Shown in pieces: positions 1-8,074 of a stretch of DNA of 64,000 bases (positions are counted from its first letter, which is position 1; each line of letters begins with the position of its first letter). Origin of the DNA: Streptomyces sp. Y2F8-2 (GTDB lineage Bacteria; Actinomycetota; Actinomycetes; Streptomycetales; Streptomycetaceae); contig NZ_BNGS01000010.1 in NCBI RefSeq assembly GCF_014905555.1, forward strand, positions 124,001-188,000, in the 5' to 3' direction. The translations under genes were made by a program, and so were the position numbers. Under the pieces are notes generated by a model. It was not told the DNA's origin. It worked only from the letters and a program-made list of their open reading frames with translations, and ran no database searches.

Positions 1-102
1 CGTCTGCTGGGCGGCCTTCCGCGCCTGCGAACAGAGCGGCGACCGGCGTCCTTCCCGGGTGGTCCGGTCACACCGCCCCGGAGCGGGCCGCACCTCAGGT
101 CC

Positions 103-108
103 TAGGGT
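103..108 (+). promoter_or_regulatory. -10 box TAGGGT of a probable leaderless promoter
   Basis: A TANNNT hexamer lies exactly six bases before the GTG at 115, so transcription would begin at the start codon. No ribosome-binding site is visible in front of that codon. The same spacing recurs before six other genes in the window. Bases 1-102 show no gene I can support. Confidence 0.5.
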
Positions 109-114
109 GGACGC

Positions 115-1452
115 GTGATGCAAGGGGGGAGCCGCGTCCGGCGAGGGCTGCGGATGCTGCGCGACGACCTGTGGACCGCGCGGGCGGATCCGCTGCCCCC
201 ATCAGTCTGGCTGCGCTGGCTGCCGCACGGAATCGTGTGGCTGGCCGCGTTCGGTGTCCTGGTCGGCGCTGTGCCCCAACTCCAGGAGAGCGGCCATGTG
301 GCCCTCGGATACGCCTACCTGATCGGGCTCGGCCAGAGTGGAGCGGTGGTGCTGGCCCTGTGGCGGCCGATCCCGGCGTGGTGGCTGTCGACGGGGGCGA
401 CGGCACTCGGGGCGGTCGCGCTGCACGGCCCGTTGATCGCCGGGGAGGCGCACGGCTTCACCTGGCCGTGGACCTCGGCCGGGATCATCGCCCAGCTGTT
501 CGTGCTGCTGCTGCTCGCCCTGAGAGTCCGCACCCGCGTCGCGGCGGAGGCGCTGGTCCTGACCATGCTGGTCACCTATGTCCTCCAGGGACTGTGGGGC
601 GCGGCGAACTACCAGTCCACCGGCGTGCTCACGGTGGCCCTGTCCGCGGCCGTGGTGGTGCTGGGCGTCGCCCTGCGCGGCCGCCGCGAGGCCCGCGCCG
701 AGTTGGTTCAGCAGACGACGCTCACCGCGGAGGAGCGCGCCCGCCGCACCCTCCTGGAGGAACGCAACCGCATCGCCCGCGAACTGCACGACGTGGTCGC
801 CCACCACATGTCGGTCATCTCCATCCAGGCCCAGGTCGCCCCCCACCTGGTGGAGAACCCCTCCGCCGAGCTGAGGGAGAACCTGGACGGCATCCGCAAG
901 AACGCGCTGGAGGCCCTGACCGAACTGCGCCGCGTCCTCGGCGTCCTGCGCTCGGAGAACCCCGCCGACCCCTACGGCATAGGAAGCGGTACCGGCGCCG
1001 CCCCCGACTCCCCGCAGCCCACCCTCGACCGGCTCGACGCCCTCGTGGAGAACACCCGCGCCGCCGGCATGGAGGTGCGGACGGAGATCGTCGGCGAGGT
1101 GCGCCCGCTGTCACCCGGTGTGGAGCTGTCCGCGTACCGCATCGTGCAGGAGGCCCTGAGCAACGCGCTGCGGCACGCCCCCGGCTCCACCGTCCGCGTC
1201 GAACTCACCTACTTCCCGCTGGGCCTGCAGCTGCACATCACCAACTCCCGGCCCACCCGCCCGGCTCCGCCGTCACCGGGGGCGGGCCACGGACTGCTCG
1301 GCATGCGGGAGCGTGCCGTGATGCTCGGCGGGACCCTCTTCGCGACCGGGAGGGCCGGCGGCGGCTTCGCGGTGGCGTGTTTCCTGCCCAGCCCCGAGGA
1401 CGCCCCGGCCGACGGCGATCCCGTCGACCCGACAGGAGAAGAGGACCGATGA
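115..1452 (+). CDS. Membrane sensor histidine kinase, NarL/DesK type
   Basis: This protein would sense an unknown signal through its membrane domain, autophosphorylate a histidine and pass the phosphate to the regulator encoded next. About six hydrophobic segments occupy residues 35-190. A HisKA_3 dimerisation region follows, with phospho-acceptor H225 in ARELHDVVAHH, then a HATPase domain with the N-box NALRHA and glycine box GHGLLGMRER. The start is GTG 115, with ATG 118 as the alternative; both fit a leaderless transcript. Its end overlaps the regulator start in an ATGA, so the pair is translationally coupled. A paralogous pair follows directly. The signal cannot be read from the sequence. 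Confidence 0.9.
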   Translation: MMQGGSRVRRGLRMLRDDLWTARADPLPPSVWLRWLPHGIVWLAAFGVLVGAVPQLQESGHVALGYAYLIGLGQSGAVVLALWRPIPAWWLSTGATALGAVALHGPLIAGEAHGFTWPWTSAGIIAQLFVLLLLALRVRTRVAAEALVLTMLVTYVLQGLWGAANYQSTGVLTVALSAAVVVLGVALRGRREARAELVQQTTLTAEERARRTLLEERNRIARELHDVVAHHMSVISIQAQVAPHLVENPSAELRENLDGIRKNALEALTELRRVLGVLRSENPADPYGIGSGTGAAPDSPQPTLDRLDALVENTRAAGMEVRTEIVGEVRPLSPGVELSAYRIVQEALSNALRHAPGSTVRVELTYFPLGLQLHITNSRPTRPAPPSPGAGHGLLGMRERAVMLGGTLFATGRAGGGFAVACFLPSPEDAPADGDPVDPTGEEDR

Positions 1453-2123
1453 CGAGCAGCACCATCCGCGTACTGATCGCCGACGACCAGATGATGGTCC
1501 GGCAGGGCTTCACGGTGCTGCTCAACGCCAAGCCCGACATCGAGGTCGTCGGCCAGGCCGTCGACGGCAGGGACGCGATCGCCAAGGTCGCCGAACTCGC
1601 CCCGGACGTCGTCCTGATGGACATCCGCATGCCCGAGCTCGGCGGCATCGAGGCGACCCGCCGCATCACCGAGGCCACCCCGCACCCCAAGGTCCTGGTC
1701 CTGACCACCTTCGACCTCGACGAGTACGTCTACGAGGCCCTGCGCGCCGGCGCCTCCGGCTTCCTGCTCAAGGACGCCTCCGCCGATCAACTCGCCGAGG
1801 CGGTACGGGTGGTGGCGGCGGGCGACGCGCTTCTCGCGCCCGGCATCACCCGGCGCCTGCTCGCCGAGTTCTCCCGCATGCACAGCACGCCCCGGGCGCC
1901 GCTGAAGGAGCGCGTCGGCGACCTCACCGAGCGGGAGACCGAGGTCCTCGCCCTCATCGCCCAGGGCCTGTCGAACGCGGAGATCGCCGAGCGCCTCGTG
2001 GTCGCCGAGCAGACCGTGAAGACCCATGTGGGCCGCATCCTGGTGAAGCTGGGCCTGCGCGACCGCACCCAGGCGGCCGTGTTCGCCTACGAGTCGGGGC
2101 TGGTGCGGCCGTCGGGGTACTGA
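1449..2123 (+). CDS. NarL/FixJ-family response regulator
   Basis: This 224-residue DNA-binding regulator is the partner of the kinase just upstream, with which it shares an ATGA overlap. The receiver domain has the acidic pair in IADDQMMV, phospho-acceptor D58 in VVLMDIRMPE and the conserved lysine in LLKDAS. The C-terminal LuxR helix-turn-helix begins at LTERETEVL and includes the recognition helix region EQTVKTHVGRI. Close similarity to the regulator at 3589 indicates tandem duplication of the two-gene unit. Targets are unknown. Confidence 0.92.
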   Translation: MTSSTIRVLIADDQMMVRQGFTVLLNAKPDIEVVGQAVDGRDAIAKVAELAPDVVLMDIRMPELGGIEATRRITEATPHPKVLVLTTFDLDEYVYEALRAGASGFLLKDASADQLAEAVRVVAAGDALLAPGITRRLLAEFSRMHSTPRAPLKERVGDLTERETEVLALIAQGLSNAEIAERLVVAEQTVKTHVGRILVKLGLRDRTQAAVFAYESGLVRPSGY

Positions 2124-2233
2124 CGTCCGGGCGGGCGCGGGGCGACTGGCGGGGGCCGACCGTACCCGTAGTACTTGAGGAGGATTCCCGAGGACCCCTC
2201 TCACTGGTGACGACCGCGCCCCCTTTCCGGGCC

Positions 2234-2239
2234 TACCTT
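2234..2239 (+). promoter_or_regulatory. -10 box TACCTT of a probable leaderless promoter
   Basis: The hexamer is followed by six bases and then GTG 2246. It supports that start rather than the longer reading from GTG 2207. Confidence 0.45.
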
Positions 2240-2245
2240 TTCCCC

Positions 2246-3592
2246 GTGACCGAGACGACCCAGAGGCAGACGCCACCGGACGGCGCGTACACCCCGTACA
2301 CACCGCGCAGCCCGGAGTACCGGCTGGCCGTGGACGCCCTGCGCGGGCTGCGGCAGGACCTGTTCCACGACGCCTTCGCCTACCGCCCGCTGGCCCGCGG
2401 CGGCGCCGAGGCTCCGTCGGACGGCCGGACACCGGGCCGCCTGCGGACGTATGCGGCCTGGAAGCGGCACGCCGTGGTGGTCGCAGCCGGCCTGGTGGCC
2501 ATGTTCGGTGCCTTGACGACCGGCGACGGCAGCGGGACGGCCCTGCTGACCGGTCTGCTGGCCCTGGCCCCCGTGCTGCTGACGTTGGTCCGCCCGGTCG
2601 GAGCCTTCTGGGTGTCCTTGGCGGCGACCCTCGCCTCGGCGGCCCTGAGCCCGGACTGGACGGCGGGGCCGTGGCCGCCTGGCAGCTTCATCTCCCACCT
2701 GGTGGTGGTGACGGTCGTGGCGATACGCACCCGGCCGCGCACCGCGGCATGGATGTGGGGCATCACCGCGCTCTACGGCTTCTTCGCCGAGAGCCTCTTC
2801 GGCCGGAACAGCTTCGGCACCAACACCCCGCCCATGCTGGTGGTCTCCGCGATCGCCCTGCTGTCGGTCACCGTCCGGCACATACGCCGAGAAGCCGAGC
2901 AGGAGGTCACCGCCCAGCAGACCGAGACCGCGCACGAGCGCTCCCGGCGCACCCTGCTGGAGGAGCGCACGACGATCGCCCGCGAACTGCACGATGTGGT
3001 CGCCCACCACATGTCGGTGGTCGCGATCCAGGCGGAGGCGGCGCCCTACCGCGTGGAGAACCCGCCGCCCGAACTGGAGAAGGCCTTCGCCACGATCCGG
3101 GAGAACGCGGTGGCGGCCCTGACCGAGCTGCGCCGCGTCCTGGGGGTCGTGCGGGCGGAGGACTACGAGGCCCCGGACGCGCCCCAGCCCACCCTGGCCG
3201 ACCTGGACGCCCTGCTGGCGAACGTGCGGGAGGCGGGACTGAGCGTCGACAAGGCGGTCACGGGCGCGGTGCGGGAACTCCCGCAGGGCGTCGAGCTGTC
3301 GGCGTACCGCATCGTCCAGGAGGCCCTCAGCAACACGCTGCGGCACGCGCCGGGCGCCCCGGCACGGGTGGAGATCGGCTATGTGCTCGGTGGGCTGGGC
3401 CTGCGCATCGTCAACGGTCCGGCACCGCAGGTCACGCTCACCAAGTCGACGCACGGGGCGGGGCACGGCCTGACGGGCATGCGCGAGCGCGTCTCGATGC
3501 TGGGCGGGGAGATTTCGGCGGGGGAGACGGACGACGGAGGCTATGAGGTGACGGTGTTCCTGCCGGTGGCCGCCGTGGAGGGCCCCGCGTGA
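2246..3592 (+). CDS. Membrane sensor histidine kinase, NarL/DesK type (paralogue)
   Basis: This second kinase is a paralogue of the one at 115. The central part has hydrophobic segments at about residues 75-130 and 150-210, followed by the H-box ARELHDVVAHHMSVV with acceptor H249 and an ATPase domain ending GAGHGLTGMRER. The roughly 70-residue N-terminal stretch before the first membrane segment is longer than in the first copy. I chose GTG 2246 because a TACCTT box sits six bases upstream; the frame is also open from 2207. The stop overlaps the next start (GTGA). Sequence divergence is greatest in the sensor half, suggesting the duplicates respond to different signals. Confidence 0.88.
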   Translation: MTETTQRQTPPDGAYTPYTPRSPEYRLAVDALRGLRQDLFHDAFAYRPLARGGAEAPSDGRTPGRLRTYAAWKRHAVVVAAGLVAMFGALTTGDGSGTALLTGLLALAPVLLTLVRPVGAFWVSLAATLASAALSPDWTAGPWPPGSFISHLVVVTVVAIRTRPRTAAWMWGITALYGFFAESLFGRNSFGTNTPPMLVVSAIALLSVTVRHIRREAEQEVTAQQTETAHERSRRTLLEERTTIARELHDVVAHHMSVVAIQAEAAPYRVENPPPELEKAFATIRENAVAALTELRRVLGVVRAEDYEAPDAPQPTLADLDALLANVREAGLSVDKAVTGAVRELPQGVELSAYRIVQEALSNTLRHAPGAPARVEIGYVLGGLGLRIVNGPAPQVTLTKSTHGAGHGLTGMRERVSMLGGEISAGETDDGGYEVTVFLPVAAVEGPA

Positions 3593-4263
3593 CGAAGGGC
3601 GCCATCCGCGTACTGATCGCCGACGACCAGATGATGGTCCGGGAGGGCTTCTCGGTGCTGCTCGGGGCGATGCCGGACATCGAGGTCGTCGGGGAGGCGG
3701 TCAACGGGAGGGAAGCGGTCGAGCGGGTCCGCGAGCTGGCCCCGGACGTCGTGCTGATGGACATCCGGATGCCGGAGCTGAACGGCATCGAGGCGACCCG
3801 GGAGATCGTCGCCGCGGACGGTTCGGCGAAGGTGCTGGTGCTGACCACCTTCGACCTCGACGAGTACGTGTACCAGGCGCTGCGGGCGGGAGCCTCCGGT
3901 TTCCTGCTCAAGGACGCGTCGGCCAAGCAGCTCGCCGAGGGCGTACGGGTGGTGGCGGCCGGCGAGGCGCTGCTGGCGCCCTCGGTCACCCGGCGGCTGA
4001 TCACGGAGTTCTCCCGCCTGGCGGACCGGCCGGCGCTCCCGCCGGCGGCCCGGGCGGCGTACGGGGACCTGACGGAACGGGAGACGGAGGTGCTGGTCCT
4101 CATCGCCCAGGGGCTGTCGAACGCGGAGATCGCGGAGCGGCTGGTGGTGGCCGAGTCCACGATCAAGACGCACGTCAGCCGCATCCTGGTGAAACTGGGC
4201 CTGCGCGACCGCACCCAGGCTGCGGTGTTCGCGTACGAGGCAAGACTGGTGACCCCGGGGTGA
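3589..4263 (+). CDS. NarL/FixJ-family response regulator (paralogue)
   Basis: This 224-residue regulator is coupled by a GTGA overlap to the kinase upstream. The receiver domain carries D58 in VVLMDIRMPELNG and the lysine in LLKDAS; the LuxR-type DNA-binding domain starts at LTERETEVLVL. The N-terminal 70 residues are almost the same as in the first regulator (IRVLIADDQMMVR, FTTFDLDEYVY region), so cross-talk between the pairs is possible. It differs in the linker, where it has an alanine- and proline-rich stretch. Confidence 0.92.
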   Translation: MTKGAIRVLIADDQMMVREGFSVLLGAMPDIEVVGEAVNGREAVERVRELAPDVVLMDIRMPELNGIEATREIVAADGSAKVLVLTTFDLDEYVYQALRAGASGFLLKDASAKQLAEGVRVVAAGEALLAPSVTRRLITEFSRLADRPALPPAARAAYGDLTERETEVLVLIAQGLSNAEIAERLVVAESTIKTHVSRILVKLGLRDRTQAAVFAYEARLVTPG

Positions 4264-4310
4264 TCCGCCCTTCGGTGTGAGACCCCCTGGTCAGCGGGCG
4301 TCCGCTCGGT

Positions 4311-4316
4311 TAGCGT
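4311..4316 (+). promoter_or_regulatory. -10 box TAGCGT of a probable leaderless promoter
   Basis: Six bases separate this hexamer from ATG 4323 of the cytochrome P450 gene, and no ribosome-binding site is present. Confidence 0.45.
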
Positions 4317-4322
4317 CCGGGC

Positions 4323-5543
4323 ATGGCAGCTCCTTCCGCTCTCGCGTTCGACCCCTGGGACCCGGCGTTCGTGGCCGACCCGTACCCCGCCTACGCCGAG
4401 CTGCGTGCGCGGGGCCGGGTGCACTGGTTCGAGCCCACCGGCCAGTGGCTGGTGCCGCACCACGCGGACGTGTCGGCGTTGCTGCGGGACAGGCGGCTGG
4501 GCCGGACGTACCAGCACCGGTTCACGCACGAGGAATTCGGCCGGACCGCGCCGCCGCCCGAGCACGAGCCCTTCCACACGCTCAACGACCACGGCATGCT
4601 CGACCTGGAGCCGCCGGACCACACGCGCATCCGGCGCCTGGTGTCGAAGGCGTTCACGCCGCGCACGGTGGAGCAGCTGAAGCCGTATGTGCGGGACCTC
4701 GCCGGCGAGCTGGTGGCGCGGCTGGTGGAGGCGGGCGGCGGCGATCTGCTGACGGACGTCGCCGAGCCGCTGCCGGTCGCGGTGATCGCCGAGATGCTGG
4801 GCATCCCCGAGGCGGACCGCGGGCAGCTGCGTCCCTGGTCGGCGGACATCTGCGGGATGTACGAGCTGGGCCCGTCCGAGGAGACGGCACACAGGGCGGT
4901 GCGGGCGTCGGTGGAGTTCTCGGAGTACCTCCGGGAGCTGATCGCCGAGCGTCGCAAGGAGCCGGGGGAGGACCTGATCTCGGGGCTGATCGCCGCGCAC
5001 GACGAAGGCGACCGGCTCACCGAGCAGGAGATGATCTCGACCTGTGTACTGCTGCTGAACGCCGGACACGAGGCCACGGTCAACGCGACCGTGAACGGAT
5101 GGTGGGCGCTGTTCCGCCACCCGGACCAGCTGGCCGCCCTGCGCGCGGACCACTCGCTCGTCCCCTCGGCGGTGGAGGAGCTGATGCGCTACGACACCCC
5201 GCTCCAGCTCTTCGAGCGCTGGGTGCTGGACGAGATCGAGATCGACGGCACGGTGATCCCGCGGGGCGCGGAGATCGCCATGCTGTTCGGCTCCGCCAAC
5301 CATGACCCGGCCGTGTTCGACGCCCCCGAGAGGCTCGACCTGACCCGCGAGGACAACCCGCACATCTCCTTCAGCGCGGGCATCCACTACTGCATCGGTG
5401 CGCCCTTGGCCCGTATCGAGCTGGCGGCGTCCATGACGGCGCTGCTGGAGAAGGCCCCGACGCTGCGCCTTGCGGCTGAGCCGGAGCGGAAGCCGAACTT
5501 CGTGATCCGCGGGCTTGAGGGTCTGAGGGTGGAGGTGGGCTGA
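4323..5543 (+). CDS. Cytochrome P450 (CYP107-like)
   Basis: This soluble haem monooxygenase has 406 residues, the normal bacterial length. Diagnostic motifs are the I-helix oxygen-binding stretch LLNAGHEAT, the K-helix ExxR in EELMRY, the arginine of FERWV, and the haem-binding loop FSAGIHYCIGAPLAR with axial ligand C357. The overall style resembles CYP107/CYP105 enzymes of Streptomyces; the substrate is unknown and no adjacent ferredoxin gene is present, so electrons must come from a partner encoded elsewhere. It stands alone, ending 17 bases from the convergent gene downstream. A leaderless promoter is suggested by TAGCGT at 4311. Confidence 0.95.
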   Translation: MAAPSALAFDPWDPAFVADPYPAYAELRARGRVHWFEPTGQWLVPHHADVSALLRDRRLGRTYQHRFTHEEFGRTAPPPEHEPFHTLNDHGMLDLEPPDHTRIRRLVSKAFTPRTVEQLKPYVRDLAGELVARLVEAGGGDLLTDVAEPLPVAVIAEMLGIPEADRGQLRPWSADICGMYELGPSEETAHRAVRASVEFSEYLRELIAERRKEPGEDLISGLIAAHDEGDRLTEQEMISTCVLLLNAGHEATVNATVNGWWALFRHPDQLAALRADHSLVPSAVEELMRYDTPLQLFERWVLDEIEIDGTVIPRGAEIAMLFGSANHDPAVFDAPERLDLTREDNPHISFSAGIHYCIGAPLARIELAASMTALLEKAPTLRLAAEPERKPNFVIRGLEGLRVEVG

Positions 5544-5560
5544 CCGCCGCCCTCAGGCCG

Positions 5561-6442
5561 TCAGGGCTCACCCCGAAGCTCGCCCGCCCGTGCGGGCAGC
5601 ATGAGTCCCCACGCCCCCTGCCGCACCACCCACGTCCGCGTCCGCACCGGCCCCGACACCACCGCATCCGCGCGATAGCGGAAATCGGCCCCCGACACCG
5701 TCACCCTGCGCCCCACTGCGAGGAGCGGCGAAGCCTCCGCGCCCACCGAGGCCGGCCGTACCTCCACCTCGGCCACCCCCGGTTCCCCCGGCGTCACCGA
5801 CACGCCCTCCACCGGCTGGTCCAGGTCCACCAGCGTCTCGCCGTCGACCTCCACCCGCAGCCGGGCCGGCCCGGGCGCCGCCGGCCGCGGCGACGGCACC
5901 CGCGTCGGACGCGCCGCGAGCGTCCGCACCAGTGACTGGCACGTCCGCAGCCACGGGCGGCCCGAGCCCGGCGACGAGGCCGGCACCGGATCGGCCCCCG
6001 CCCCCTCACGCGCCGCAACCGGAGGAATCCGCAGATCCCCGAGCACCACCCCGTCACTGTCGTCCACCAGCAGGTCCAGCCGCCGCTCCACCCCCTCCAG
6101 GACGGCCCGGGCCGCCGCCACCGCCCCCGCCGGCACCCCCAGCGACCGCGCCAGCGACTGCCGGGCGCCCACCGGCACCAGCGACAGGGCCGTCGTGCCC
6201 AGCTCACGGCGCCGGTGCAGAAGCGTCACCGCCCGCAGCAGCGCCCGGTCGTCGCCCACCACCACCGGGCGCCGCGACCCCCGGCGGTCCAGCGCCCGGG
6301 CGAATTCCTCCGGCCCCTGAGGAAGGCACAACTTGGTGGCCGCACCCGCGCTGAGCACGTCTTTCGCGATCCGTACCGACTCACCGTCGCTGTGACGGGC
6401 GACCGGGTCGATGACCACAAGGAGCTGGTCGGAAGTCGCCAC
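5561..6442 (-). CDS. Diacylglycerol kinase catalytic-like protein
   Basis: This 293-residue protein resembles the DAGK_cat lipid/sphingosine kinase fold: it begins DQLLVVIDP, has a nucleotide-type segment VVVGDDRALLRAV and the LSLVPVGARQSLARSLGVP stretch in place of the usual GTxND-type motif. That substitution means kinase activity is uncertain. I chose GTG 6442 because AGGCAGGA lies just before it; the frame is open further upstream without a better site. It diverges from purA across about 195 bases. The substrate cannot be inferred. Confidence 0.75.
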   Translation of the reverse strand: MATSDQLLVVIDPVARHSDGESVRIAKDVLSAGAATKLCLPQGPEEFARALDRRGSRRPVVVGDDRALLRAVTLLHRRRELGTTALSLVPVGARQSLARSLGVPAGAVAAARAVLEGVERRLDLLVDDSDGVVLGDLRIPPVAAREGAGADPVPASSPGSGRPWLRTCQSLVRTLAARPTRVPSPRPAAPGPARLRVEVDGETLVDLDQPVEGVSVTPGEPGVAEVEVRPASVGAEASPLLAVGRRVTVSGADFRYRADAVVSGPVRTRTWVVRQGAWGLMLPARAGELRGEP

Positions 6443-6637
6443 CTCGGTCCTGCCTCGCTTCCTCGGGTAGCATCTCTGTGCAAGAGCCCCTTGCGCTATT
6501 GCGTCAGGGGTTTCGTCTATTCCGGGGCATCCGGTCCGACGGTTTGCGGCCAACGACGGTCGCGGTGCGCGCGGCGGTCAAACCTCCGCGTGCGCCCCCG
6601 ACCCTGGACATGCCCCGCCCGGAAGGGGTGTACGCGC

Positions 6638-7921
6638 GTGCCCGCACTTGTGCTGCTCGGTGCTCAGTGGGGTGACGAAGGCAAGGGAAAGGCCACCGAC
6701 CTGCTCGGTGGCTCGGTGGACTATGTCGTGCGCTACCAGGGCGGCAACAACGCCGGCCACACGGTGGTCGTAGGTGACCAGAAGTATGCGCTCCACCTCC
6801 TCCCTTCCGGAATCCTGTCGCCCGGATGTACGCCCGTCATCGGCAACGGCGTCGTCGTCGACCCGTCGGTCCTGCTCTCCGAGCTGAGCGGTCTGAACGA
6901 GCGCGGTGTCGACACCTCCAAGCTGCTGATCAGCGGCAACGCCCACATCATCACGCCGTACAACGTCACCGTCGACAAGGTGACGGAACGCTTCCTCGGA
7001 AAGCGCAAGATCGGCACGACCGGACGCGGCATCGGCCCGACCTACGCCGACAAGATCAACCGTGTCGGCATCCGGGTCCAGGACCTGTACGACGAGTCGA
7101 TCCTGACCCAGAAGGTCGAGGCGGCCCTCGACGTCAAGAACCAGATCCTCACCAAGCTGTACAACCGGCGCGCGATCGCCGTCGGCCAGGTGGTCGAGGA
7201 GCTGCTGGGCTACGCCGAGAAGATCGAGCCGTACGTCGCCGACACGGTCCTGATCCTCAACCAGGCCCTGGAGGAGAACAAGGTCGTCCTGTTCGAGGGC
7301 GGCCAGGGCACGCTCCTGGACATCGACCACGGCACGTATCCGTTCGTGACCTCGTCGAACCCGACCGCGGGCGGTGCCTGCACCGGTGCCGGCGTCGGCC
7401 CCACGAAGATCAGCCGCGTCATCGGCATCCTCAAGGCCTACACGACCCGTGTCGGCTCCGGTCCCTTCCCGACCGAGCTGTTCGACGAGGACGGCGAGGC
7501 GCTGCGCCGCATCGGCGGTGAGCGGGGCGTGACGACGGGCCGCGACCGCCGCTGCGGCTGGTTCGACGCGGTGATCGCCCGCTACGCGACCCGGGTCAAC
7601 GGCCTGACCGACTTCTTCCTCACCAAGCTCGACGTGCTCACCGGCTGGGAGCAGATCCCGGTCTGCGTGGCGTACGAGATCGACGGCAAGCGGGTCGAGG
7701 AGCTCCCGTACTCCCAGACGGACTTCCACCACGCGAAGCCGGTCTACGAGATGCTGCCCGGCTGGCAGGAGGACATCACGAAGGCCAAGACCTTCGCGGA
7801 CCTCCCGAAGAACGCCCAGAACTACGTCAAGGCGCTGGAGGAGATGTCCGGCGCCCCGATCTCCGCGATCGGCGTGGGCCCGGGCCGCGACGAGACCATC
7901 GAGATCAACTCGTTCCTGTAA
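6638..7921 (+). CDS. purA: Adenylosuccinate synthetase
   Basis: The enzyme joins IMP and aspartate with GTP hydrolysis, the first committed step from IMP to AMP, in the cytoplasm. The 427 residues match the family length. The N-terminal signature WGDEGKGK contains catalytic D13; RKIGTTGRGIGP and the GTP-binding FEGGQGTLLDIDHGTYPFVTSSNP follow, with the C-terminal signature KLDVLTGWEQIPVC. GTG 6638 is preceded by GGAAGGGG about nine bases away. It is monocistronic: a strong hairpin follows the stop codon. The divergent neighbour is the DAGK-like gene. Confidence 0.98.
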   Translation: MPALVLLGAQWGDEGKGKATDLLGGSVDYVVRYQGGNNAGHTVVVGDQKYALHLLPSGILSPGCTPVIGNGVVVDPSVLLSELSGLNERGVDTSKLLISGNAHIITPYNVTVDKVTERFLGKRKIGTTGRGIGPTYADKINRVGIRVQDLYDESILTQKVEAALDVKNQILTKLYNRRAIAVGQVVEELLGYAEKIEPYVADTVLILNQALEENKVVLFEGGQGTLLDIDHGTYPFVTSSNPTAGGACTGAGVGPTKISRVIGILKAYTTRVGSGPFPTELFDEDGEALRRIGGERGVTTGRDRRCGWFDAVIARYATRVNGLTDFFLTKLDVLTGWEQIPVCVAYEIDGKRVEELPYSQTDFHHAKPVYEMLPGWQEDITKAKTFADLPKNAQNYVKALEEMSGAPISAIGVGPGRDETIEINSFL

Positions 7922-7944
7922 GTCCCTTACATCCCCGTCCAGTT

Positions 7945-7974
7945 GGGCCGGTCATGGACATCCTTGACCGGCCC
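7945..7974 (+). terminator. Hairpin terminator of purA
   Basis: A perfect 10-bp inverted repeat (GGGCCGGTCA and TGACCGGCCC) with a 10-nt loop begins 24 bases after the purA stop. No T-run follows, as is common in Streptomyces. Confidence 0.65.
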
Positions 7975-8074
7975 ATGGGCTGCTCCTGGTTCCGCGCGGT
8001 AGTAGGGACCGGAACCATCTACGCGGGTAGTGCCGTTCTTCTCCGCTCTCCAGACCAGGAACCAGGAGCCTCGT

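Noticed and set aside
171..1448. Long plus-strand frame running into the first response regulator
   Set aside because: The region before 1449 is the out-of-frame shadow of the kinase; the regulator starts at ATG 1449.
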